Part shown: piece after piece, positions 1-7,107 of the stretch
Layout: every line of letters begins with the position of its first letter
Position numbering within the stretch: the first letter of the stretch is position 1
Source of the DNA: Nemertoderma westbladi
Taxonomy: Eukaryota; Xenacoelomorpha; Nemertodermatida; Nemertodermatidae
Length of the DNA stretch: 28,102 nucleotides
Assembly (NCBI GenBank): GCA_032718475.1
Contig: JAUCBJ010001643.1
Coordinates: forward strand, 1 to 28,102
Direction: 5' to 3'
Position numbers and translations under genes: made by a program
Notes under the pieces: generated by a model
What the model saw: only the letters and a program-made list of their open reading frames with translations
The model's database searches: none
Told to the model about the DNA's origin: nothing

Positions 1-489
1 GTGTTAATAAAAGTTAATTATTGGCAAAGGCTTCTAAACTAGGCTTGTGGCCGTTTGTTAAATATTCCTTAGCTCCGTGGTTGCATTTCCTTTAGGAAAT
101 GCCTTTCTAGTACATCTTAGTAACTAAAATAAATAGTCTAGCTAATATTTATTTGGTGTGTTTTTGTGTTGTGTTTGTGTTGTGATACAATATTAGATAG
201 ACTTATGGCGGCAATTGATTCATAACAAGTTAATTATTATTCCAGAAGAATATTTATTTCTCCCAAACCGTACAGTTGTTAGCTATAAAAACAAAACATA
301 TTTTGTAGCTAAAACTGCCAGATGGTAGATATCCATTAGCTTATTGATGTTTTATTAAGCTTTAAAAGGGCTTTAATGAAGCAAACAATATACCGGGTAT
401 ACACTTTAGATTAGATTGTGGATGTCGATTGCAATCATTTTTATACGGTTAAATTATTGAATTCCATTCATGGTCAGGTCAGGTATTCT
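1..489. other. AT-rich non-coding flank
   Basis: No reading frame of note on either strand. The stretch is AT-rich with a GT-rich run near 155-185 and a short perfect hairpin at 83-102. It lies upstream of the RTE-like LINE, whose GC content rises clearly from about 500 onward. I looked here for a missing THAP first exon of the P-type transposase and did not find a C2CH pattern. Confidence 0.6.
83..102. repeat. short perfect hairpin
   Basis: Nine bases (GCATTTCCT) are followed, after a 2-base loop, by their exact reverse complement. A single 9-bp hairpin in AT-rich DNA may be chance; no function is claimed. Confidence 0.5.
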
Positions 490-645
490 AGGTCATTGAT
501 TAAGAAAACTTGCCACCTCCATGCAGCATAAAGGAGGTGCCACCTGTAGCTGCATAGACCCTCTTACTAGGGCAGGTCTGGTCCTGTAACAAGGACCCCC
601 TTCGTACAAGGACGCCCTTGGTCTTGAATTAAGGACCCATATACA

Positions 646-868
646 TGGCTGCAGGGGTATATGGCCTGGCCAGGCAGATGGTGATCTACCAATGGCTGGT
701 CAGGAGTAGAGTGTTCTCATGTCCACTCTGAGTGCACTTCACTGCGACCTGCACCTGGCAGCAGGGGTACAGGGCATGACCCAGCAGATGAGCTGCACAG
801 CCAATGGTGGGTCATGTGCGCCAGAGTAGATATGGGTGATGGGCCTCATATCTGACTCCACTGCGACA
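646..868 (+). repeat. two diverged ~110-bp monomers in LINE 5' leader
   Basis: A unit starting TGGCTGCAGGGGTA at 646 recurs as TGGCAGCAGGGGTA at 756. Aligned matches continue through a GCAGATG block, a CCAATGG block, a GGTCA block, AGAGTAGA and a closing CACTGCGAC (739 and 859). Tandem leader monomers of this kind are known as promoter units in several LINE families; that role here is inference. Confidence 0.7.
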
Positions 869-949
869 CCCACCCTTTGGAATGGCAAACCAGGGTGTGG
901 TATTTGCCCCGAGAGCTGACTTGGCAAAAAACACCCCCCAACCCCCACT

Positions 950-2035
950 ATGGATTACATTAGTAATGCGGAGGTCCGGCCACTGGAGGCCAGTGGAATT
1001 ACCGGACACAATCGGCCTCACAGGCGTAAGTTATCTCCTGACCGGCTGCCTGTCTCACCCCCTACTGGAGAGAGAGAAGCCAGCAATTCTTTGAGTCCCT
1101 TTCCTGATGGCCTTTCGGGCCCAAACCCTGAGTCACCAGGGAGGCCAGATTGTGAGGGGGAGAGGGATTCTGGAGTTGGAGGCTACTCTCATGTTCCACC
1201 CCGACCAACAAAGCCATTGGTGAATCTGAGACAAGTCACTAGACTAGCCTCAGTAAACACCCTAGCACTCGGGTCCCCAATGCGACAAGGTGAGCTGACT
1301 GCCTTGGTAGATAAGCTTTCTCTTAGCGCAGTTGGTGTTCAAGAGCACCGAATGCAGACTGGACAGACTGATGAGGTTCTGTTTAAGGACATGGGGGGCG
1401 GTTGGCCACTCGCCCTCGCGTCAGCAGATGATAGTGGCAATGGTGGTATTGGTCTATTGATGAATCCAACTGCACATGCAGCATTGGACAAAATAGATCA
1501 AATCTCTAACCGCATCATCCGTTGCCACTTCTCATGTTCTGGAAGACTGGCTAAGAAGTTTCCTAAGGTGGTTCTGATTGTGTGCTACTCTCCAACTAGT
1601 GTTGCCCCTGTAGAGGAGGTGGAAAATTTCTACCAGAATCTACAGCAGCTACTGATGGAGTGGATCAGCATGCATTCTTAACATTCCTGGGAGACTTTAA
1701 TGCAAGTCTGCATCAATCACCTACATCGCCCTGGGTCTATAGCAATAGTGTTAACCGAAATTCCGTCCATCTTCAGGATTTTATCTCTGGAAATGGATTG
1801 TTTTCGGTTGGAACCCAGTACAAGAAGCGAGCTGGAAAGCTATGGACTCATAGTGGACCCAGTGGTCACAAGTCCCAGATAGACCATATTCTGTTTCGTA
1901 GGAAATACAGGAGCTCTATACAAGACTGTAATGCATTTATATTTACACTTCGACCCTTCTCCAGTGATCACCGCCTTATTGTGGCCAAGGTAAGACTTAG
2001 TCTGCGTGCTAGCAGAACAAACAACGAAATCTGCC
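950..2035 (+). pseudogene. RTE-like LINE: APE endonuclease domain (frameshifted)
   Basis: An open frame from ATG 950 to 1681 gives a proline-rich N-terminus of about 90 residues followed by the first half of an exonuclease-endonuclease-phosphatase fold; the catalytic-glutamate block is GVQEHRM. The second half lies in another frame (about 1663-2035) with GDFNASL, IDHILF and SSDHRLIV. The two frames meet at about 1656-1670, so a small indel has broken the gene there. A second shift lies just before the SINE-like insertion, since the downstream block HDWSSLL reads in a third frame. In the family this domain nicks target DNA to prime reverse transcription. The catalytic residues I can see are kept, but the protein is not made as one chain. 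Confidence 0.85.
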
Positions 2036-2047
2036 TTGCCGCGGCAT
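2036..2047. repeat. target-site duplication, left copy (12 bp)
   Basis: TTGCCGCGGCAT here is repeated exactly at 2921-2932. The pair flanks the composite SINE-like element and lies inside the RTE-like LINE coding sequence. Confidence 0.85.
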
Positions 2048-2920
2048 TGATAGTAACAACGTGTTGGCAAGCTGTATTTATCGAGATGTTTGTTATTATA
2101 CATTTATTATAGGAAGGGATCTAGGGGTCTTAACCTCGAATGATAAGTTTATTTTACCGAAAATAAATTATATTTTATTGGCGCAATTGTAGGACTAATC
2201 CCATCACATGCGTACTTTTTAACCGGGTAGTGTACAAATTTAGGAATCGCGTAATTTTTCTTGAAATTAATATTTCATATCTCTCCAAACCACGTACGCG
2301 TTTCGACCTTACTGGGTCTCATCAGCGTGGTGTCGGATTCGAACCTGGGACCTCGAGGTGGAAGCCGAGACTACAACCGCTAGGTCACAGGTTCTTGAGA
2401 TATGGAGTATTAATTTCAAAGCCAGCTGCCATTTCATTAGTCCCTGATTTTTATTATTGAAAGTAACAACGTGTTGGCAAGCTGTATTTATCGAGATGTT
2501 TGTTATTATACATTTATTATAGGAAGGGATCTAGGGGTCTTAACCTCGAATGATACGTTTATTTTACCGAAAATAAATTATATTTTATTGGCGCAATTGT
2601 AGGACTAATCCCATCACATGCGTACTTTTTAACCAGGCAGTGTACAAATTTAGGAATCGCGTAATTTTTCTTGAAATTAATATCTCATATCTCTCCAAAC
2701 CACGTACGCGTTTCGACCTTACTGGGTCTCATCAGCGTGGTGTCGGATTCGAACCTGGGACCTTGTTATTATACAACTACCCGGCATGTTACACGACCCG
2801 GTTAAAAAGTACGCATGTGATGGGATTAGTCCTACAATTGCGCCAATAAAATATAATTTATTTTCGATAAAATAAACTTATCATTCGAGGTTAAGACCCC
2901 TAGATCCCTTCCTATAATAA
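2048..2920 (-). mobile_element. composite tRNA-headed SINE-like element
   Basis: An 873-bp insertion bounded by exact 12-bp direct repeats. It contains a unit of about 302 bp twice in direct order (2052-2353 and 2462-2763, 410 bp apart, few differences) and then part of the same unit inverted (about 2790-2920 matches 2107-2233). On the minus strand the first unit carries a tRNA-like head with A-box- and B-box-like sequences (see 2331-2392). The second unit keeps only the B-box side. In the - orientation the body runs toward an AT-rich end with TATAATAA, and the inverted piece ends in the same TATAATAA at 2920. A 12-bp duplication and a tRNA-like head suit a SINE moved by a LINE. The doubled and inverted structure suggests a dimer with rearrangement or a fold-back. 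No protein coding. Confidence 0.7.
2331..2392 (-). promoter_or_regulatory. tRNA-like head with Pol III A and B boxes
   Basis: On the minus strand, TGACCTAGCGGTTGTAGTC (2369-2387) resembles a tRNA D-arm/A box, and GGTTCGAATCC (2335-2345) is a close match to the B-box consensus. A CTCGG/TCGAG pair between them could form an anticodon-like stem with an 8-base loop. This is an internal RNA polymerase III promoter of SINE type rather than a working tRNA: there is no proper acceptor stem. The B box is repeated at 2745-2755 in the second unit without its A box. Confidence 0.7.
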
Positions 2921-2932
2921 TTGCCGCGGCAT
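2921..2932. repeat. target-site duplication, right copy (12 bp)
   Basis: Exact repeat of 2036-2047. After it the LINE coding similarity resumes with a block reading HDWSSLLQQPSVSEIQLY. Confidence 0.85.
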
Positions 2933-3111
2933 GACTGGTCCTCTCTGTTGCAACAGCCAAGTGTGAGTGAGATCCAGCTTTACACTACAGCTGAGCAACA
3001 GGTATCGGAACAATTAATCGGAAACTTAAGGTCCGATTATTTATAGCAGCCATAGTTCCAGTACTCCTCCATGGGAGTCCATGCTGGACTCTAACTACTG
3101 AAGACACCAAA
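2933..3111 (+). pseudogene. RTE-like LINE: post-endonuclease piece fused to post-RT piece
   Basis: From 2933 the frame reads DWSSLLQQPSVSEIQLY, the linker that normally leads from the endonuclease to the RT. From about 3010, in a different frame, it reads RLFIAAIVPVLLHGSPCWTL, which normally lies just after the RT palm and thumb (compare the LLYGSETWTL block of RTE-like elements). Nothing of the RT core lies between them, so several hundred codons were deleted with a junction near 3000-3015. The segment ends at D-T-K where the Harbinger-type element entered. Confidence 0.75.
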
Positions 3112-3388
3112 AGCCGAATTCACGAAAGTAGGTATTACCCAGCTAGGTAGTTACTAGCTGGCTGCCTACTGGCAAACAACTCACCCAAAGCCGTATTCAC
3201 GAAAAGCAAAAAAAAAATAATAAAAAATTTTTTTTTAACGATATTAATTTTTATACTTTTTACTTTTATACTTTTATCCTTTATTAACTTTTATATACCA
3301 GAACGGTAAACACTGGGTTCCAATGTGATACAATCATAGAGAGTCTGACCTCTGACAAATAATGACATAGTAAGTCAAGACTCAAGAG

Positions 3389-3410
3389 AGGGGGGCGGGG
3401 GGTGGTGGGG
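3389..3410 (+). other. G-rich tract (possible quadruplex)
   Basis: Runs of six or more, six, and four G with a GG between them, about 50 bases before the transposase fragment start. Four G-runs in 22 bases could form a quadruplex; one of them is only GG, so stability is uncertain. Confidence 0.4.
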
Positions 3411-3459
3411 TATTATTCCGGATACACCAAAATATTCAAAGGTACCCGGTAGTACAGAA

Positions 3460-3792
3460 ATGGCTGCTTTTCTAAATCTCTATAATTTACCGCGATTACC
3501 AAATGTTTTAAAGACTATCTACCACCCATTTGACCACTACAACAACTCAGAATTGATCACTCGTTTCCGATTTGATAAAGAAGTTATCAAATTCATTGCC
3601 GATATAGTAGCGCCCGATTTGGCCCGTATCACTGATAGAAGCAGGCCGATACCTGTTGAAGTCTCAGTAATGGTTGCACTGCGATATCTGGCAACTGCAG
3701 CCAGGCAGCTGGATGTGGCTGATACTTTTAACATCAGCCATCAAAATTCAACATCAAAATTTAACCAAATGACATCGCTGAGGGGGGAATAG
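3460..3792 (+). pseudogene. Harbinger (HARBI1-like) nuclease, N-terminal fragment
   Basis: A 110-residue frame. Residues about 30-95 match the N-terminal region of PIF/Harbinger nucleases: an FRFDKEVIKFIADIVAPDL block, then a PVEVSVMVALRYLATAARQ block, then a helix-turn-helix-like stretch around VADTFNISHQNSTSKF. In the family this part binds DNA and is followed by the DDE nuclease of roughly 200 further residues. Here the frame stops at 3792 and none of the catalytic D, D, E blocks follow, so it is a truncated fragment. The ATG at 3460 gives a start (MAAFLNLYN) close to the usual start of such proteins. Not functional as a transposase. Confidence 0.75.
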
Positions 3793-4087
3793 AATGTACT
3801 AATAATTGATGACATAATTCATATAATTAATAATTAAGTAAAGCTAAAAATGAGGAGTTTGCCAAATGCTGGTAGAGCCCTACCCCTCCTCCAGGATATT
3901 TAGGTATTTCCTAGCGGTAAACACGTGGGTAATACCTACTTTTAGTTTTGTGAATATCATTAGGTATATATCATGTGTTTACTGCAATCATGTCCAGTAA
4001 TTACCTAGTAAACACTAGTAAACACCTCTAGCAAAGACCTCTATCAGTGGTATTTACCACGTGTTTGCCTTTCGTGAATACGGCTAC

Positions 4088-4357
4088 AAATCTCTGGATG
4101 GCACTTTCACAAGAATGCTACGCCGGGTTCATTGTGTCAAGTACAATGCACACATCTCCAACCAGACAATATATAACATTGGAGGTGTCTCACTGGTTCC
4201 CCCAAGCTTGACACTGGAACAAAATCGCCTCCGCTTTGCAGGACATTGCTTTCGCTGTGAGGACCAGCCAGTGCAAAATCTTGTACTTTGGCAGCCTCAT
4301 GGAGTAAATAAGCATGGTGGACATCCCATGACTTTCTTGAGACGCATCTTAAAATAA
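4088..4357 (+). pseudogene. RTE-like LINE: C-terminal tail
   Basis: The frame resumes with SLDGTFTRMLRRV directly after the Harbinger-type insertion, continues through NQTIYNIGGVSLV and reaches RLRFAGHC and PVQNLVLW. These blocks characterise the C-terminal end of RTE-like LINE proteins. The frame runs upstream to 4061 only through transposon end sequence, so the apparent ATG there is not a real start. It stops at 4357 shortly after a GGHPMTFLRRIL block, at about the expected end of the family. It is in the same frame as 3016-3111 if the insertion is removed. Confidence 0.8.
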
Positions 4358-4454
4358 ATTATTTGTTATGTGTAATGTTATACCTAACTTGCAAAATCAC
4401 TAGCTGTTTGTTTAATTTTATTTAAATCTATAATATTATATTTCATTATATTAT

Positions 4455-5575
4455 ATTAGATAATTGGGTAGATAAAGGGTCTTCTTTCCCGCTAATTTAA
4501 ATAAATGGTGATTACTGATGCATTTCTCCCTTAACGGGCTTCTTCAGAGTAATTTAAAATTTAAAATAGTAACACACAACCGTAACCGGTATCTAGCTAC
4601 AACTAAATAAGTATTAATACTGGTATTCAAATTTCCCTCCAAATATGCATGAAACTAATCTTAAAAGAATACAAATGAAATAACGTAATTTAAATGAATT
4701 ACTCCATACTACAGCAAGATATTATTTACAATACTAATTACTCGACAAATTTTTAGTCATGTTACAAACTTGACTGCTCCAATTATTACTCATCAATAAT
4801 ATACAATTTACTACCCTAAAAATAGTTACTCGTTTATTTACAACATTTACTACTCTAATAATTACTCGCCATGTTACTACTCACCATGTTACAAAAATGA
4901 CTGCTGCAAATATTACTCGCCAATTATTTGGAGTAGTAATACTGTATTATTATATATTAACAAGTAACCTTATTGGTGTAATAGATTGTATATTATAGGC
5001 GAGTAATATTTGTAGCAGTCATTTTTGTAACATGGCGAGTAATTTGGAGTAGTAATACTGTACTATATATTAACAAGTAACCTTATTGGTGTAATAGATT
5101 GTATATTATTGGCGAGTAATATTTGTAGCAGTCATTTTTGTAACATGGCGAGTAGTAACATGACGAGTAATTATTAGAGTAGTAAATGTTGTAAATAAAC
5201 GAGTAACTATTAGGGTAGTAAATTGTATATTATTGATGAGTAATAATTGGAGCAGTCAAGTTTGTAACATGACTAAAAATTTGTCGAGTAATTAGTATTG
5301 TAAATAATATATTGCTGTAGTATGGAGTAATTCATTTAAATTACGTTATTTCATTTGTATTCTTTTAAGTTTAGTTTCATGCATATTTGGAGGGAAATTT
5401 GAATACCAGTATTAATACTTATTTAGTTGTAGCTAGATACCGGTTACGGTTGTGTGTTAATTATTTTAAATTTTAAATTACTCTGAAGAAACCCGTTAAG
5501 GGAGAAATGCATCAGTAATCACCATTTATTTAAATTAGCGGGAAAGAAGACCCTTTATCTTCCCAATTATCTAAT
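4455..5575. mobile_element. 1.1-kb long inverted repeat (fold-back/MITE-like)
   Basis: The left arm 4455-4921 is the near-perfect reverse complement of the right arm 5112-5575. Outer ends read ATTAGATAATTGGG and its complement; inner ends include the TTACTCGCC/GGCGAGTAA block. Differences are rare single bases and small indels. The loop (4922-5111) holds a copy of a repeat also found in the right arm side (see 4928-5152). The ends sit next to TA on both sides, compatible with a TA target duplication, but TA is too short to prove it. No coding capacity seen. Transcripts from either side would form a hairpin with roughly 460 paired bases. Confidence 0.85.
4928..5152. repeat. internal ~110-bp direct duplication in the inverted-repeat core
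   Basis: The block 4928-5041 (from ATTTGGAGTAGTAATACTG to ATGGCGAGTA) is repeated at 5042-5152 with a 3-4-base deletion and two or so substitutions. The duplication explains why one copy lies in the loop and the other forms part of the right arm. Confidence 0.85.
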
Positions 5576-5625
5576 TCTAATGGCATCTTTCCGGGAGGCA
5601 TGTCGTCTTACGATTATATTATATT

Positions 5626-5666
5626 GCATTATATTTCTTGTTTGCAGTTTGCAGCTATGTTTGCAG
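5626..5666 (+). promoter_or_regulatory. probable splice acceptor of the THAP-to-transposase exon
   Basis: A T-rich tract with TTTCTTGTTTGCAG is followed by two more CAGs, at 5654 and 5666. Using the AG at 5666 starts the exon in phase 0 at R-P-T-L-I-K-G, exactly at the last conserved block of a THAP domain. Inferred from pattern only. Confidence 0.5.
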
Positions 5667-6036
5667 AGACCAACATTAATTAAAGGGGCATATCCAACCA
5701 TTTATCCGGAATCAGTGTATCAGTCACTCAGACCATCCATCACATCTCCCCGAAAAAAGCCATTGAAGCGAATTTACAAGCCAGGTGAAATAGATGAGTT
5801 CAACAAACGAACCAAAGTCGCAAGTTTTGCTGACATTCGTGAATATTCTACATCATGTGATGAACTTCGTAGCCATGAGATTAAATGTCAGGATGAGACA
5901 ATTGTGATATATAGGCTAATAGTAGACGAAGATATTCCAATTATTTACGAATCAGTAGTTATCAAAGAGGATCTCACTGTTAGACTGGCCATCAAAGGCT
6001 ATCCACTTCCTTTGCCTCCTTGGCTTCGATCAAGTC

Positions 6037-6050
6037 ACAATTGTGTAATT
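6037..6050. repeat. 14-bp target-site duplication, left copy
   Basis: ACAATTGTGTAATT is repeated exactly at 9968-9981. The pair brackets the LINE inserted in the P-type transposase. Confidence 0.95.
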
Positions 6051-6195
6051 CCATGGGATGTATAGTGAGACTTAGTTAGTGAGACTTTGAGACTTTAGTG
6101 AGATATTCCAGTCAGCAGGCAGGTTTATTGATTTAAAATTATATTTTATAATTATATTTTATTAAATTTATATTTTATAATGTACTCAGACTGTC

Positions 6196-6972
6196 ATGGC
6201 GGATGTCATTGAATATGTCAATCTCCAAAACAACATAATGTTGCTTATGAGATCATTCAAAGACAAGAAATCTATGAACAACAATGAGGAAAGACAACTA
6301 GCTGACGACCTTGCCAAGATGAGCTCAATGTACACGATTTGCCTCGGTAAACTCGCGGAAGCACAAGCCGATTCGATAGCCTCCAAAAACGAGCTCCTGG
6401 AATACAAATCAAAGGCGCAGCCCGTGGTAACTGAACCCGTGGGATCGACACACACCAGCCGAATGTGGAGCGATGTCGCCAGGGCAGGTTTGGAAACCGC
6501 AGTTGGCACCACATCAACACTCACTCCATTACCAGGGAGACCCCAGCGGCAAAGTTAATCAACTATCCGGAGATCAGGTCCGGGTAACCTGAACACTAAG
6601 ATAGTGCGGGGAAGAAGAGTAGGTGGCCCCCTACATGCCGCAACCGCTCCACGCGAGCCTGAGACAACATCTGCTCCGAGAAAAGCCCACGTATATATAG
6701 GCCGGGTCGGTTTGGATGTGTCGGCTGAGCAAATAACAGACTTTCTGAACGATGAATCAGTTCCGTTTGATCAAATAATTCCGATAGAAGTAAATGACGG
6801 CGCTCGTTCTAGATCCTTCCATCTGGTATGCAACCAGGATCAGTGTGAATCGGTAATGAATCCTGACCTTTGGGAAAGTGGAATTCTTATAAAGAATTCT
6901 AACCTTAGTAATGCTGAGAGAGAGTCCTTCGGTCTAAGTGTCCGGCCTACGTTTAGGCATCAACGAGTTTGA
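6196..6972 (+). pseudogene. LINE ORF1 protein (RRM-like), one nonsense codon
   Basis: The ATG at 6196 lies in a good initiation context (G at -3, G at +4). The first 120 codons encode a charged helical segment (about residues 10-75, possible coiled coil) and a low-complexity linker. A TAA at 6556-6558 breaks the frame, but the same frame continues open to TGA 6970-6972. The second half carries an RRM-like pattern: AHVYIGRVGLDVSAEQITDF, then SRSFHLVCNQ, then NPDLWESGILIK. ORF1 proteins of this kind bind the element RNA and form the particle used in retrotransposition. About 259 codons in total if the TAA is read as a mutation. The right-edge LINE has the matching C-terminal part without a break. 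Confidence 0.8.
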
Positions 6973-7107
6973 CTACCTCAACAAGATGAAAATACTAATA
7001 ACAGCACTTTCGAACAATCTGCCGGGGCAGCGGATCCCACCACCCCGGTTGTTCGCCCAGCAGTTCACGCAGCCCCGGTTGTTCGCGCAGCAGTTCCCAC
7101 CGCAGGA
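6970..7107 (+). promoter_or_regulatory. in-frame TGA-CTA and open linker between ORF1 and ORF2
   Basis: ORF1 ends with TGA followed by CTA, the UGA-CUA context known to favour readthrough in animal cells and in several RNA viruses. The same frame then stays open for 45 codons up to the ORF2 ATG at 7108. The linker contains a codon-periodic repeat of about 10 residues (PVVR..A.HAA / PVVRAAV, 30-bp period), which is what one would expect of translated sequence. Readthrough is inference; reinitiation at 7108 is the alternative. Confidence 0.5.

Larger units (their letters stand above)
3111..4086 (+). mobile_element. PIF/Harbinger-type DNA transposon remnant
   Basis: The ends form an inverted repeat: AGCCGAATTCACGAAAG at 3112 and CTTTCGTGAATACGGCT ending at 4085. 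A CAA(A) direct repeat flanks it (3109-3111 and 4087-4090), as expected for the 3-bp duplications of PIF/Harbinger. Removing it rejoins the LINE codons D-T-K-S-L-D-G in frame, which supports these borders. A second, inner terminus-like sequence (AGCCGTATTCACGAAA at 3187) and an inner right-hand partner (about 3927-3958) suggest a doubled or nested end. The only coding remnant is a transposase N-terminus at 3460-3792, so the copy is non-autonomous. Confidence 0.75.
490..4360 (+). mobile_element. RTE-like non-LTR retrotransposon, decayed and nested
   Basis: The element is assembled from its remains: a GC-richer leader with repeats (about 500-949), an APE-type endonuclease (950-2035), a short post-endonuclease piece (2933-3008), a post-RT segment (3010-3111) and a C-terminal tail (4088-4357). 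The protein pattern matches the RTE-like LINEs of invertebrates, with endonuclease blocks GDFNA, IDHILF and SSDHR and the tail block LRFAGHC. The RT core (finger/palm motifs, YADD) is absent between about 3000 and 3015. Two later insertions, at 2048-2920 and about 3111-4086, interrupt it. Both outer borders are estimates: the 5' border is set by composition, and the 3' border by the end of coding similarity. No target-site duplication was found for the whole element. It cannot encode a working retrotransposase. Confidence 0.8.
5580..6050 (+). pseudogene. P-element/THAP9-like transposase, N-terminal part
   Basis: From about 5667 the frame reads LIKGAYPTIYP, matching the AVPTIF end motif of a THAP zinc-finger domain. 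A basic stretch (SPRKKPLKRIYK) and an acidic/hydrophobic region of about 100 residues follow, which I do not recognise further. The frame does not stop naturally. At 6050 it is cut by a LINE, and the codons continue in frame at 9982 (R-S-S-H-N-C-V-I then T-S-T-T-M-I-P). The 28 residues before 5667 look like intron sequence with a pyrimidine-rich tract, so the ATG at 5580 is unlikely to be the true start. The C2CH part of THAP would lie in an upstream exon, which I cannot find in the window. The C-terminal residues PWDV after 6050 belong to the LINE. Confidence 0.75.

Noticed and set aside
739-1021. Two overlapping minus-strand frames of 69 codons
   Set aside because: They lie in the repeated LINE leader and match nothing; they are likely chance frames in GC-richer DNA.
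2331-2392. A functional tRNA gene on the minus strand
   Set aside because: A and B boxes are present, but there is no acceptor stem and the anticodon loop has 8 bases; it is inside a SINE-like repeat.
2230-2849. Two open frames (2230-2460 and 2640-2849) with nearly the same first 40 residues
   Set aside because: They are the two direct units of the SINE-like element read through; there are no protein family features.
5580-6065. A 161-residue secreted or membrane protein with an N-terminal hydrophobic stretch
   Set aside because: The hydrophobic part is probably intron sequence before a splice acceptor, the C-terminal four codons come from the inserted LINE, and the middle continues in frame at 9982.
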